DNA from: Candidatus Peregrinibacteria bacterium CG10_big_fil_rev_8_21_14_0_10_55_24
GTDB taxonomy: Bacteria; Patescibacteriota; Gracilibacteria; Peribacterales; Peribacteraceae
NCBI GenBank assembly: GCA_002772745.1
Contig: PFDV01000013.1
Location: 1 to 34,704, forward strand
Length of the DNA stretch: 34,704 nucleotides
Direction of reading: 5' to 3'
The translations under genes were made by a program, and so were the position numbers. This document shows positions 7,751 to 15,343 of the stretch, piece after piece; the first letter of the stretch is position 1, and the number at the start of each line of letters is the position of its first letter. The notes under the pieces were generated by a model. That model saw only the letters and a program-made list of their open reading frames with translations. It was not told where the DNA came from and ran no database searches.

Positions 7751-9565
7751 ATGAAGCCACTTTCCACCGACGACATCCGGCAGCGCTACCTAAGTTTCTT
7801 CCAGGAGCAGGATCACGCCGTGATTCCGGGAGCACCTCTCATCCCGGAGAACGATCCCACCGTGCTCTTCACCACGGCGGGCATGCATCCGCTGGTTCCC
7901 TACCTTTTGGGAGAGCGCCATCCACAGGGCAAAAGGCTCACCGACGTCCAGCGCTGCGTGCGCACGCAGGACATTGATGAAGTGGGTGACGCAAGCCACC
8001 TCACCATGTTCGAGATGCTTGGGAACTGGAGCTTGGGCGACTACTTTAAGGAGGGAGCTATAACGATGAGTTTCCGATTCCTCACCGAGGTATTGGAGAT
8101 CCCCATGGACATGCTCGCGGTGACCTGTTTCCAAGGAGATAGTGATGCCCCAAAAGACGAGGAATCCGCTGCTATTTGGGAAAAGATGGGTATCCCCCGT
8201 GAGCGCATCGGGTTCCTTCCTAAGGCCAAAAACTGGTGGGGTCCCGCCGGGCAAACCGGCCCGTGCGGCCCCGATACGGAAATGTTCACCTGGGTGGGGG
8301 AAGGCAAGCCGCAGGGCAACCCTGCCACGCACGAAACTCAGTGGCTGGAAATCTGGAACGACGTCTTCATGCAGTACAACAAGACCGCCGAAGGAAATTT
8401 CGAACCGCTTGCACAGCAGAATGTGGATACGGGAATGGGACTCGAACGGACAGCCGCGGTGCTCCAGGGCGTCCCCACGGTGTACGAGACCGACCGCATG
8501 CGGCCGATCCTCGACCGCGTGCGAACGCTGGCCGATCAGCAGGATACGCGATCAGAGCGCATCATCGTGGATCACCTCAAGGCCGCTGTCTTCATCATCG
8601 CCGATGGCGTAGAGCCGGCGAACGTGGACCAGGGATACGTGTTGCGGCGCTTAATCCGCCGCGCGATCCGTGCAGCGCGCCAGTTGAGGATCGAGCACGA
8701 TGGCACGTTTGCGCCGACGATCGCCAACGCAGTCATCGAAGAGTACGGCCACATCTACGGACACCTCAAGACCAAACAGAAGGAGATCCGCGATGCCCTA
8801 AGCGGCGAGGAACAGAAGTTCGGCGCAACGCTCAAGGAAGGGCTCAAGCAGTTTGAGAAAGTCGTCGCAGAAACCGGGGCGCAGATCGACGGCGTGCATG
8901 CGTTCCACCTCTATGACACGTACGGCTTCCCGCTGGAGCTCACCAAGGAGATGGCAGCAGAAAAAGGTCTTTCGGTCGATGAGAAGGGATTTGCAAAAGC
9001 GTTTGCAGAGCACCAAAAGCTCTCTCGCGCGGGTGCTGAGAAGCGGTTTGCCGGAGGGCTCGCCGATCACTCATCGGAAACCGCTAAGCTCCACACAGCA
9101 ACCCACCTCCTGAGTGCGGCACTGCGCAAGATCTTGGGTAACCATGTGTATCAGAAAGGCAGCAACATCACGGCTGAACGTCTGCGCTTTGACTTCTGTC
9201 ATCCTGAAAAGATGACCCCTGAGCAGCTCAAGGAGGTGGAGCGGCTCGTGAACCAGGCGATCGAAGCCGATCTCCCCATCTCCTTTCATGTGACCTCGGT
9301 TGAGGAAGCGAAGGAGGAGGGAGCCATGGGCGTGTTTGATGAGCGGTACGGAGACGAAGTGAAGGTGTACACGGTGGGCAATGAGAAGACGGGAACGGTG
9401 TTCAGCAAGGAGATTTGCGGCGGCCCGCATGTGGCACGCACGGGAATGCTGGGGCACTTCACGCTGGTGAAAGAGGAGAGCTCCTCGGCCGGAGTACGCC
9501 GCATCAAGGCGACTGTCGCAGGAGGGCCGGAGCAGATCGAGATTGCTCATGAAAGGGAGGCCTAA
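7751..9565 (+). CDS. alaS: Alanyl-tRNA synthetase, compact form
   Basis: Charges tRNA-Ala with alanine and hydrolyses mischarged products. The N-terminus shows the class II AlaRS catalytic core (FFQEQDHAVIPGAPLIP, DVQRCVRTQDID, HLTMFEMLGNWSLGDYFKE, NVDTGMGLERTAAVLQG). The tRNA-recognition region follows (VLRRLIRRAIRAAR), then the editing domain with zinc ligands HTATH near 448 and CGGPH near 556 and the late motif SSSAGVRRIKA. The protein is 604 residues, while typical bacterial AlaRS has about 870. The C-terminal C-Ala domain is absent and the spacer before the editing domain is shortened, so the editing site is retained in a reduced scaffold. ATG 7751 gives a full N-terminus. A large inverted repeat follows the gene. 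Confidence 0.97.
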   Translation: MKPLSTDDIRQRYLSFFQEQDHAVIPGAPLIPENDPTVLFTTAGMHPLVPYLLGERHPQGKRLTDVQRCVRTQDIDEVGDASHLTMFEMLGNWSLGDYFKEGAITMSFRFLTEVLEIPMDMLAVTCFQGDSDAPKDEESAAIWEKMGIPRERIGFLPKAKNWWGPAGQTGPCGPDTEMFTWVGEGKPQGNPATHETQWLEIWNDVFMQYNKTAEGNFEPLAQQNVDTGMGLERTAAVLQGVPTVYETDRMRPILDRVRTLADQQDTRSERIIVDHLKAAVFIIADGVEPANVDQGYVLRRLIRRAIRAARQLRIEHDGTFAPTIANAVIEEYGHIYGHLKTKQKEIRDALSGEEQKFGATLKEGLKQFEKVVAETGAQIDGVHAFHLYDTYGFPLELTKEMAAEKGLSVDEKGFAKAFAEHQKLSRAGAEKRFAGGLADHSSETAKLHTATHLLSAALRKILGNHVYQKGSNITAERLRFDFCHPEKMTPEQLKEVERLVNQAIEADLPISFHVTSVEEAKEEGAMGVFDERYGDEVKVYTVGNEKTGTVFSKEICGGPHVARTGMLGHFTLVKEESSSAGVRRIKATVAGGPEQIEIAHEREA

Positions 9566-9578
9566 GCAATGAGTGCAT

Positions 9579-9650
9579 TGGTCACTTGTTGCGTGTCACT
9601 GGTCCACAGAACAATTGACCAGTGACACGTAGACCAGCGACAAGTGACCA
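9579..9650. repeat. Large interrupted inverted repeat after alaS
   Basis: Two nested perfect arms: TGGTCACTTGT (9579-9589) with ACAAGTGACCA (9640-9650), and CGTGTCACTGGTC (9592-9604) with GACCAGTGACACG (9617-9629). A 2-nt bulge faces a 10-nt bulge and the loop is 12 nt. It forms a 24-bp hairpin without a T-run. It may cap the alaS transcript or be a dispersed palindromic repeat; the motif GTCACTNGT also recurs directly inside each arm. Confidence 0.65.
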
Positions 9651-9688
9651 GAGTAATGAGGTCTCCTAGATTTGATGGAATAGCCACC

Positions 9689-9694
9689 TATAAT
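9689..9694 (+). promoter_or_regulatory. Consensus -10 box giving a near-leaderless transcript
   Basis: TATAAT ends 8 nt before the ATG at 9703, so transcription would start at or within a base or two of the start codon. No good -35 is visible at 16-18 bp. Confidence 0.55.
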
Positions 9695-9702
9695 ACCAAC
9701 CG

Positions 9703-10866
9703 ATGTCTCTATTCTCACGGAGCCTCCTCATCGCGCTCACTCTCGCTGTGCTACCCGCACAAGCGTGGGCGATGCGTTCCACAGAGTGGGACTTTCGCGG
9801 CAGTACAATCCCCGGAAAGTGGAGTGCGAACAGCATCACCAATGCCGCCCCCAGCGAGAACGGACTCGTCATCAGCACGCAAGAGGACGGATTCCTCACA
9901 CGGACATTCGATGTTCCCCATCCTGTGGAGGCGGTGGTTCTGACGCTGGAAACGGAGCGTCCGATGGAGAGCGTCATCCTTTGGACCCACACGGACCCCA
10001 CCAAGGGATATGTGCAGTTGCCGTTCAGCGTGACGAGTGCGTCGGGCCCGCAGGAGATTGCGATCGATGTAAGCACGTCCTCTCACTGGAATTCCCGCGC
10101 CGGCGAGTTCGGTATCGCCTTCCCCGCAGGAGCAATGCTCGTGCTGCAATCTATCCGCTTTGAAGATTGGAACTGGTTCGAGAACGTGTACTACGCGTTG
10201 AAGACCGCACTCACCTTCGACACATTCAACGCGCACAGTATTAACTTCCTCTGGGGACCCCAGATGAACAGCAACCCCGTGGCGTTCGCGCAGATGCACC
10301 AGATGGATCCGCCGTTCGGCTGCTCTGCCAACTGGGCGATTCTGGGATTTTTACTCCTTGCGGGAGGAGGGTGCTTCCTCTTTGCACGGCATCACCCGCG
10401 GTTCCCCGCCATTACTGTGATCGGCACTCTCCTCGCCGTAAGCTGGGTGCTCTACGATGCGCGCATGGGTCTGGAAGTTCTCTCGTACGTCGGCAAGGAC
10501 TGGCGCACGTACGTTCTGGAGGAGCCGGGTAGTCGGCGGTTGCGCACCATGGATGACTACTATGACGCAATCCAGGAAAGTGCTCCCCTGCTCCAAGAAC
10601 AGCCTCTCTACCTCTATGTGGGGCCCCCCAACATCAGTTATCTTTACGCGCTCCTGCGCTATACCACGTATCCCAGCTTGCCGCTGCGCCCCGCGGATTG
10701 GTCACCGGACCAACCCGGACGAGGTTTTATCTACATGCAATTCAATAAGGACGACGTGCAGCTTCTTGAGCATCAGTTGCTCATCAACGGCACCGTGGTT
10801 TCCTCCTCGGGAACACTGCTGGATGTTGTCACGCCGAACTCTTACCTTGTGCGCATGAATCCATGA
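9703..10866 (+). CDS. Exported/membrane protein of unknown function, partner of a GT-C-like protein
   Basis: A 387-residue protein I do not recognise by family. It has a signal peptide at 1-23 (cleavage after AQAWA). A soluble, strand-rich domain follows at about 25-155 and resembles a carbohydrate-binding beta-sandwich in pattern only (WDFRGSTIPGKW, GFLTRTFDVP, WTHTDPTKG). Two membrane helices lie at about 211-229 and 234-252, and a C-terminal soluble domain of about 130 residues contains a YLYVGPPNISYLYALLRY segment. The stop overlaps the start of the next membrane protein (ATGA), so the two are coupled. Such pairs often take part in envelope polysaccharide assembly, but that is inference. 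Confidence 0.75.
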   Translation: MSLFSRSLLIALTLAVLPAQAWAMRSTEWDFRGSTIPGKWSANSITNAAPSENGLVISTQEDGFLTRTFDVPHPVEAVVLTLETERPMESVILWTHTDPTKGYVQLPFSVTSASGPQEIAIDVSTSSHWNSRAGEFGIAFPAGAMLVLQSIRFEDWNWFENVYYALKTALTFDTFNAHSINFLWGPQMNSNPVAFAQMHQMDPPFGCSANWAILGFLLLAGGGCFLFARHHPRFPAITVIGTLLAVSWVLYDARMGLEVLSYVGKDWRTYVLEEPGSRRLRTMDDYYDAIQESAPLLQEQPLYLYVGPPNISYLYALLRYTTYPSLPLRPADWSPDQPGRGFIYMQFNKDDVQLLEHQLLINGTVVSSSGTLLDVVTPNSYLVRMNP

Positions 10867-12287
10867 CGCTCTTCTGGCTCCTCCCCGGCCTTGCGCTCCC
10901 CACCCTCTTGGGTTGGCTCACGCTGCGAATGCTGGAGTGGAGTACTCCGGTGCTGCGCCCGAGTGAGCGCTGGGTACTGGGGTGCATCCTGGGATTGACC
11001 CTCGCCATGTTCCTCACGTTCCTGGCACACGAGGGACTGGGAATCCCCCTCACGTGGTGGGGGTACCTTCTGACACAGGGGCTAAGCGTTGGCGTGCTTG
11101 GAGCTCTTGCGTACGCCAAACGACCGATCTTCTGTGCACGTGCCACCGTGAAGCTCCCCAAGAACAAGGAATCCTGGCCCCGTTGGGCGTCCATAACGCT
11201 GAGCGCACTCTGCACGTGGTCTCTGGTAAAAATCGTCTCCGCAGGAACGACGTTCCTCCTCCTCATCCCTTCGGTCTTGGATGACACCATCGACAACTGG
11301 AACCTGCGCGGCAAGGTACTGTACTCCACGCACGCACTCACGCTGGAGCTCCCCGCCGAGGGCCTGCGCACGTCCGCGAGCGGCGTGAGCTCGTATCCTC
11401 CAACGGTTTCCATGATCAAGGCCGAGCTCTCTACCCTGGCGGGAACATGGAGCGAGCCCTTGGTGAACAGCGTGCACTTTGTATGGTACGCGGGAGTTCT
11501 CCTTCTCCTCTTCTTCACGTTGCGACGCGTGCTCGCGCTCCCCTGGGCTCTCTTGGGAACCTACGTGCTCTCCAGCTTGCCACTGTATTTGATGCACGGT
11601 ACCAACACGTACGCGGATGTGTTTTTGTCGGTGCATCTCTTCGCCGCAGTGAGCCTTCTGTTCCTGAGCACCTCCGTAGCAAAACCCTCTGAGCGCGCCA
11701 GCTTCCTGCGCCTTGCCATCTTCTCCGCCTCGCTGCTCCCTTTTACGAAGAACGAAGGACTCTTGGTACATCTCCCTGTGATACTCCTCATCGGCGCTGT
11801 CACCACCTTGGTTCTGCGACGGCGCAATGCGCTGACCTGGGCACAGACGCGATCGGTTGTACTCTGCGCTGCGCTCTGCCTTTCCTTCGTACTCGTACCA
11901 TGGGTTTCGTACAAGCTGCTCCACGGCCTCACTTTTGGAAATGCTCACGCCGTAGGAGGCCTGGAACTCGCATGGCAACCGGGCGTTCTTAGGAGCGTCT
12001 TCCTCAACACCTTCATGGAAGGCAACTGGCTGCTCTTCTTCCCGATCTTCCTGGCGCTCCTCCTCTGGCAATGGCGCAGAGCATTCTCGACAGCGGTCGT
12101 TATTCCCCTTGCCTATCTCGCCATCGTGTACTTAGGACAGCTTTTCCTCTACATGTTCACGTTCCTCTCCACGGAAGCCGTGTGGCAAACAGGCTACGCG
12201 CGCGGAGTCATCCATATCATCCCAATCTTCGTGCTGACTGCGACAGTGCTCCTCGAGCGGGCGATGCGGAAAGAATCTACGAGGTGA
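10863..12287 (+). CDS. Polytopic membrane protein, probable GT-C-type glycosyltransferase
   Basis: A 474-residue, very hydrophobic protein with about 10-12 predicted membrane helices. An early extracytoplasmic loop contains LDDTIDNWNLRGKVLYSTHALTL, and a later loop has SSYPPTVSMIKAELS. The topology and the acidic residues in the first large loop fit lipid-linked-sugar-dependent GT-C glycosyltransferases (the class of dolichyl/undecaprenyl-phosphate mannosyl or arabinosyl transferases), but no family-specific motif is decisive. It is translationally coupled to the upstream exported protein through a 4-bp ATGA overlap. A role in glycosylating surface proteins or polymers is inferred. It could also be an O-antigen-ligase-like protein. 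Confidence 0.65.
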   Translation: MTLFWLLPGLALPTLLGWLTLRMLEWSTPVLRPSERWVLGCILGLTLAMFLTFLAHEGLGIPLTWWGYLLTQGLSVGVLGALAYAKRPIFCARATVKLPKNKESWPRWASITLSALCTWSLVKIVSAGTTFLLLIPSVLDDTIDNWNLRGKVLYSTHALTLELPAEGLRTSASGVSSYPPTVSMIKAELSTLAGTWSEPLVNSVHFVWYAGVLLLLFFTLRRVLALPWALLGTYVLSSLPLYLMHGTNTYADVFLSVHLFAAVSLLFLSTSVAKPSERASFLRLAIFSASLLPFTKNEGLLVHLPVILLIGAVTTLVLRRRNALTWAQTRSVVLCAALCLSFVLVPWVSYKLLHGLTFGNAHAVGGLELAWQPGVLRSVFLNTFMEGNWLLFFPIFLALLLWQWRRAFSTAVVIPLAYLAIVYLGQLFLYMFTFLSTEAVWQTGYARGVIHIIPIFVLTATVLLERAMRKESTR

Positions 12288-12324
12288 GGAGGGCGTGGGG
12301 GGAGATGGAAGTGCGAGAGGTGAA

Positions 12325-12409
12325 GGAGGTGCGGGAGGGGGGGATACCGAAGGTACGGCAGTACGCTCTTCGTCTCACCTTCCGCACGTTCCACACTTTC
12401 CGCACCTCC
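12325..12409. repeat. Inverted repeat in the gap before the RNA methyltransferase
   Basis: GGAGGTGCGG (12325-12334) is matched by CCGCACCTCC (12400-12409), the first in a purine-rich stretch and the second in a pyrimidine-rich one. The intervening 65 bp also hold partial complements, so a long imperfect hairpin is possible. It sits directly upstream of the promoter at 12421. Confidence 0.4.
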
Positions 12410-12420
12410 AGCATTTCCTG

Positions 12421-12426
12421 TACACT
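12421..12426 (+). promoter_or_regulatory. -10 box 7 nt before the methyltransferase start
   Basis: TACACT followed by CCTGCGT and then ATG at 12434. This matches the leaderless geometry seen at several other genes here. The -35 region is weak. Confidence 0.45.
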
Positions 12427-12433
12427 CCTGCGT

Positions 12434-13705
12434 ATGCCATCCTACGCCGCATTCCTGGGACATCAGCCCCACCTGAGTCTTGCCGAGCTCACCGCGCTCC
12501 TCCCCGATTGTACCGTTACCGATAGTTCGTTCCCGCAGATCGTCGTGTTCCAGACGATGAGAGAGCTCGACCAGGAATTTCTCAAGACCCTGGGCGGCAC
12601 CATGGTGATTGCTCGCTCGGTCCTGGAGAACACGCAGAGCGTTACCCTGGAGGATGTGCCGCAGATCCTGCTCTCTGCCCTGGGTTCCGGGCGCGGCAAG
12701 GCGACCTTTAGCCTGCGCACAGTGGGATTGACGCCGAAATCCGTTCGTATGCTCTACCGTCGCTGCAAGGACCGTCTGAAGGATGCAGGTCGCCCCAGTC
12801 GTTACGTGGGCAACGAGAAAAAGCCGGCGCTCCCCCTGCTCCTGCACCAACACGACATGCTCACAGGCAAGCGCGGCTGCGAGCTCGTGATCCTCATACT
12901 GGGGAAAGAGGAAGAGCGCACACTCTGGATCGGCCGCACGGTGGCCGCACAGGACGTGGTGGCCTACACCCACCGCGATGTGGAGAAGCCCGTGCGCGAC
13001 ACCACGGTGGGCCTTCTGCCACCCAAGCTCGCCCAGATGCTCATGAACTTCGGTTTGTTCCTGGTGCGCTCCCAGCGCGGCGAGCTTCCTACGAAACGCT
13101 CTAAGCCACTTCCGCTCACCGTCTACGACCCTTTCTGCGGCACGGGGGTGATCCCCATGGAATGCCTGGTGCGCGGTTGGAACGTGCTCGCCTCCGATCT
13201 GTCGCAGAAGGCGGTAAACGGCTGCACCAAGAACATCGAATGGATCCGCAAGGAGCTTAAAATCCTCAAAAAAGACGTGGCCTCCACCGTGTGGAAGCAG
13301 GACGCAGGCAAGCCGTTTGATCTCAAGAAAACTCCGCCGGACGTCATCGTTACAGAAACCTCATTGGGCCCCTCGCTCATTGCGCGCCCCACGCAGAAGG
13401 ACGTAAGCAAGCTGAAGGCGGAGAGCGAAAAGCTCCAAGCCTCCTTTCTGGAGAACGCGGCAAAAACTCTCCCCTCTGTCCCCATCGTCTGCGCGTGGCC
13501 CGCTTGGCGGCAGAAAGGCGGCTGGGTGCACCTGGAGAACATCTGGAAAACGGTGGAGAAGCTCAAGTACCGCCCCATGCTCCCTCCGCATACCGATCCC
13601 TTGGGACCGCGACACTTCTCGCTCCTCTACCAAAGGAGCGACCAGTTTGTGGGGCGCGAGATCGTGCTCTTGATGCCGCCGAAGACCACGAGCAAGGAAG
13701 CCTGA
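12434..13705 (+). CDS. RNA methyltransferase, Trm-G10/Trm11-like (UPF0020 family)
   Basis: A 423-residue Rossmann-fold methyltransferase. The N-terminal ~170 residues resemble the THUMP-like half of Trm11/TrmG10 enzymes (MPSYAAFLGHQPHLSLAELTALL). An SAM-binding motif I, VYDPFCGTGVIPMECL, lies near residue 230, followed by the acidic motif SDLSQKAV. Relatives methylate N2 of guanosine 10 in tRNA. The usual catalytic (D/N)PP(Y/F) motif is replaced by ETSLGP near 305; related proteins carry EPYLGP at this place, so this is an unusual variant and activity is not assured. The frame extends 363 nt upstream into the previous gene, but the family N-terminus and the -10 box at 12421 support the start at 12434. 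Confidence 0.8.
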   Translation: MPSYAAFLGHQPHLSLAELTALLPDCTVTDSSFPQIVVFQTMRELDQEFLKTLGGTMVIARSVLENTQSVTLEDVPQILLSALGSGRGKATFSLRTVGLTPKSVRMLYRRCKDRLKDAGRPSRYVGNEKKPALPLLLHQHDMLTGKRGCELVILILGKEEERTLWIGRTVAAQDVVAYTHRDVEKPVRDTTVGLLPPKLAQMLMNFGLFLVRSQRGELPTKRSKPLPLTVYDPFCGTGVIPMECLVRGWNVLASDLSQKAVNGCTKNIEWIRKELKILKKDVASTVWKQDAGKPFDLKKTPPDVIVTETSLGPSLIARPTQKDVSKLKAESEKLQASFLENAAKTLPSVPIVCAWPAWRQKGGWVHLENIWKTVEKLKYRPMLPPHTDPLGPRHFSLLYQRSDQFVGREIVLLMPPKTTSKEA

Positions 13706-13734
13706 TTTTCTCTATCGTAGAAAGGGAGTTTGGC

Positions 13735-13740
13735 TATAAT
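13735..13740 (+). promoter_or_regulatory. Candidate promoter -10 for tRNA-Asn
   Basis: A perfect TATAAT in the gap between the methyltransferase stop and the tRNA gene, 97 bp before the mature tRNA 5' end. The -35 is not obvious. Confidence 0.45.
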
Positions 13741-13837
13741 CGGCATGCCTGCCGTTCCCCGGTGGCTCCAGTCTTCGCGCTACGACCGGCGTGACTGCCT
13801 GGCTGGTATCGCTCCTGATCTTTTTCTCCACCCCTAT

Positions 13838-13912
13838 TCCCCGGTAGCTCAATGGTAGAGCAATCGGCTGTTAACCGATTGGTTGCTAGTTCGAATCTAG
13901 CCCGGGGAGCCA
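13838..13912 (+). tRNA. tRNA-Asn (anticodon GTT), CCA encoded
   Basis: A complete cloverleaf of 75 nt. Acceptor TCCCCGG pairs with CCGGGGA, D-arm GCTC/GAGC, anticodon stem ATCGG/CCGAT around loop CTGTTAA (anticodon 13870-13872), a 5-nt variable loop, and T-arm GCTAG TTCGAAT CTAGC. Discriminator G and CCA are genomically encoded. Directly downstream the base composition becomes AT-richer and carries probable cargo genes, so the tRNA end may have served as an insertion site. Confidence 0.97.
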
Positions 13913-14026
13913 AATTGAATTCAAACCATAAATGACTTTCTTAAGGGAAAATTCTTGTTTTAATAGCGTCGGATTTGACAGATTTGTAAAGGAAAACCAA
14001 CTAAATAGTATGGAGCTTGGGTCTCT

Positions 14027-14476
14027 TCAGAGTTGTTTTACCAACAACATTCGACTGTCTTCAATAGTTTCTCTTGGAAACATTTCAATGAAGCACCAGT
14101 CATTATTAACAAGATAGGAAAGCATTTCTCTCCTATTATTTCTTGTGACGATTTTCACCATGCGATATTCCTTCTGCTTCGCAGTTTTTTCAAATTCACT
14201 CATAAGAGCAGAGTGAATACCCTTGCGTCGAAAATTTGGAATAACACCGGCGCGCCAGCAATACCAGGAACCATCACCATATTTGTCATAGGCAATTATA
14301 AAACCTGCTGGCTTTTCATCAAGATAGCCAACAAAGGCAACAGGGTCTTTGTTTTCCATTCGTGCTTGATAGTCATCCGAGAGATGCGGTTTTGAGATAT
14401 CAAATTCAGGAACTTGATTCACTACATCAAGGGTATCCTCAATTGATACCTGTGCAATACGTATCTGTTCTGACAT
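14027..14476 (-). CDS. GNAT-family N-acetyltransferase
   Basis: A 149-residue single-domain acetyltransferase. Strands and motif A of the GNAT fold are visible: PVAFVGYLDEKPAGFIIAYD, then WYCWRAGVIPNFRRKGIHSALM, where RRKGIH is the acetyl-CoA pyrophosphate-binding loop, followed by EYRMVKIVTRNNRREMLSYL. The substrate cannot be told. ATG at 14476 is chosen over the in-frame ATG at 14494 because TACAAT (14488-14483) ends 6 nt before it, so the longer version would start upstream of the transcript. The gene is AT-richer than its neighbours and follows the nucleotidyltransferase cassette in the same direction, suggesting laterally acquired cargo. Confidence 0.88.
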   Translation of the reverse strand: MSEQIRIAQVSIEDTLDVVNQVPEFDISKPHLSDDYQARMENKDPVAFVGYLDEKPAGFIIAYDKYGDGSWYCWRAGVIPNFRRKGIHSALMSEFEKTAKQKEYRMVKIVTRNNRREMLSYLVNNDWCFIEMFPRETIEDSRMLLVKQL

Positions 14477-14482
14477 GGGTAC

Positions 14483-14488
14483 ATTGTA
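14483..14488 (-). promoter_or_regulatory. -10 box of the acetyltransferase gene
   Basis: TACAAT on the minus strand, 6 nt before ATG 14476. It decides the start and implies a leaderless mRNA. Confidence 0.5.
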
Positions 14489-14591
14489 GAGCATTTTTGA
14501 CTTGGTTTAGAACTCCCTCCACCCTCTCGCACTCCGGAACGTCGAACAGGAGTGTTTTAAGTGTGTGGGTATCTGAGAGCCAATACTAACT

Positions 14592-14756
14592 TTATTTCTG
14601 AACAGAAATGCCCGGTACGGGCTTCTTCCAATTTTTTCGGCTCTCTTTGACAAGATCTGCAGCTGCCTGCAGCCAATTCATTCTCCCCTCAGCAGTTGTT
14701 TCGTGCTTGTTTCGACGCAGAAGATCTCGATCCATGGATGAACGGTAATCCTTCAT
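14592..14756 (-). CDS. 54-residue protein coupled to the nucleotidyltransferase
   Basis: A small basic protein (MKDYRSSMDRDLLRRNKHE... ending PVPGISVQK) whose ATG overlaps the TGA stop of the upstream nucleotidyltransferase gene (ATGA arrangement), so the two are translated as a unit. It is predicted helical, with a central EGRMNWLQAAADLVKESRKNW helix. I do not recognise a family. Position and size suggest the partner of a toxin-antitoxin-like or antiphage-like pair with the nucleotidyltransferase, but it is not a HEPN protein (no RxxxxH motif). No gene lies between its stop and the acetyltransferase promoter. Confidence 0.65.
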   Translation of the reverse strand: MKDYRSSMDRDLLRRNKHETTAEGRMNWLQAAADLVKESRKNWKKPVPGISVQK

Positions 14757-15241
14757 AAGCCCTTATATTCTAGCAGTGTAGCAACGTCCAGTGCATCTTT
14801 TTCCCGATCTGTTTTCTGCTTCATGCCTATCAAATCATCAATAGATACCACGGGGAGAGACATGCCCCATACCTCTTTATACAGGACATGCTCTTTAAAA
14901 TGATTGAACTTCAATGATGCATCCACAATGACATCTACGCTATAGAGCGGTTCTTTGGGATTGTAAAATGTGTAGGCAAGCAGGTTCTTCTCTTTTACAA
15001 ATTTGATTGCCTTTTTTTCATCTCCCAGCTCTTCCATCGCAAGAGGAATCTTCTGCTCATATCCTAATGTGTGCATTGCTGTCTTCATGCGTTCAATATT
15101 CTCTGCATCAAGTGCCAGTAAAATATCTATATCATTGGTAAATCGTGGGCAACCAAGTAAATTCATCGCTACGCCTCCGACAATGAGGTAATCGACTCCC
15201 GCATCACTGAGTGCCGTGAAAACATCCTTGTAGGAATCCAT
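14753..15241 (-). CDS. Nucleotidyltransferase-fold protein (AbiEii/MNT-like)
   Basis: A 162-residue protein of the polymerase-beta-like nucleotidyltransferase superfamily: DYLIVGGVAMNLLGCPRFTNDIDILL contains the GG and the catalytic DxD of the active site. A third acidic strand (SVDVIVDASLKF) and a C-terminal segment SIDDLIGMKQKTDREKDALDVATLLEY are typical of AbiEii/DUF6036-like proteins. The frame extends upstream to 15394 through a run of 15 Phe encoded by the TTC microsatellite. The start at 15241 is preferred because a good promoter (TTCACA, 17 bp, TACACT) lies 8 nt before it, so the poly-Phe stretch is not translated from that promoter. Coupled to the 54-residue protein. Confidence 0.85.
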   Translation of the reverse strand: MDSYKDVFTALSDAGVDYLIVGGVAMNLLGCPRFTNDIDILLALDAENIERMKTAMHTLGYEQKIPLAMEELGDEKKAIKFVKEKNLLAYTFYNPKEPLYSVDVIVDASLKFNHFKEHVLYKEVWGMSLPVVSIDDLIGMKQKTDREKDALDVATLLEYKGL

Positions 15242-15249
15242 GCATGTAC

Positions 15250-15278
15250 AGTGTATCTTGCCTTCATTCTTGTGTGAA
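15250..15278 (-). promoter_or_regulatory. Promoter of the nucleotidyltransferase cassette
   Basis: On the minus strand TTCACA (15278-15273), a 17-bp spacer, and TACACT (15255-15250), then 8 nt to ATG 15241. This is one of the best promoter matches in the window and predicts a leaderless message. Confidence 0.65.
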
Positions 15279-15343
15279 CGAAGATCTTGTTTGAATCGAG
15301 TCCAGCACGCCGAGTCATTCTGGATCATTAGGCCTTCCTCAAG

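Noticed and set aside
9566-9702. Rho-independent terminator after alaS
   Set aside because: The inverted repeat is strong but no T-run follows either arm, so it is listed as a repeat.
11082-12071. 329-codon minus-strand frame
   Set aside because: Gln/Glu/Arg-rich shadow of the polytopic membrane protein on the plus strand.
12071-12433. N-terminal 121-codon extension of the RNA methyltransferase
   Set aside because: It overlaps the membrane gene in another frame, and the -10 box at 12421 and family alignment start the protein at 12434.
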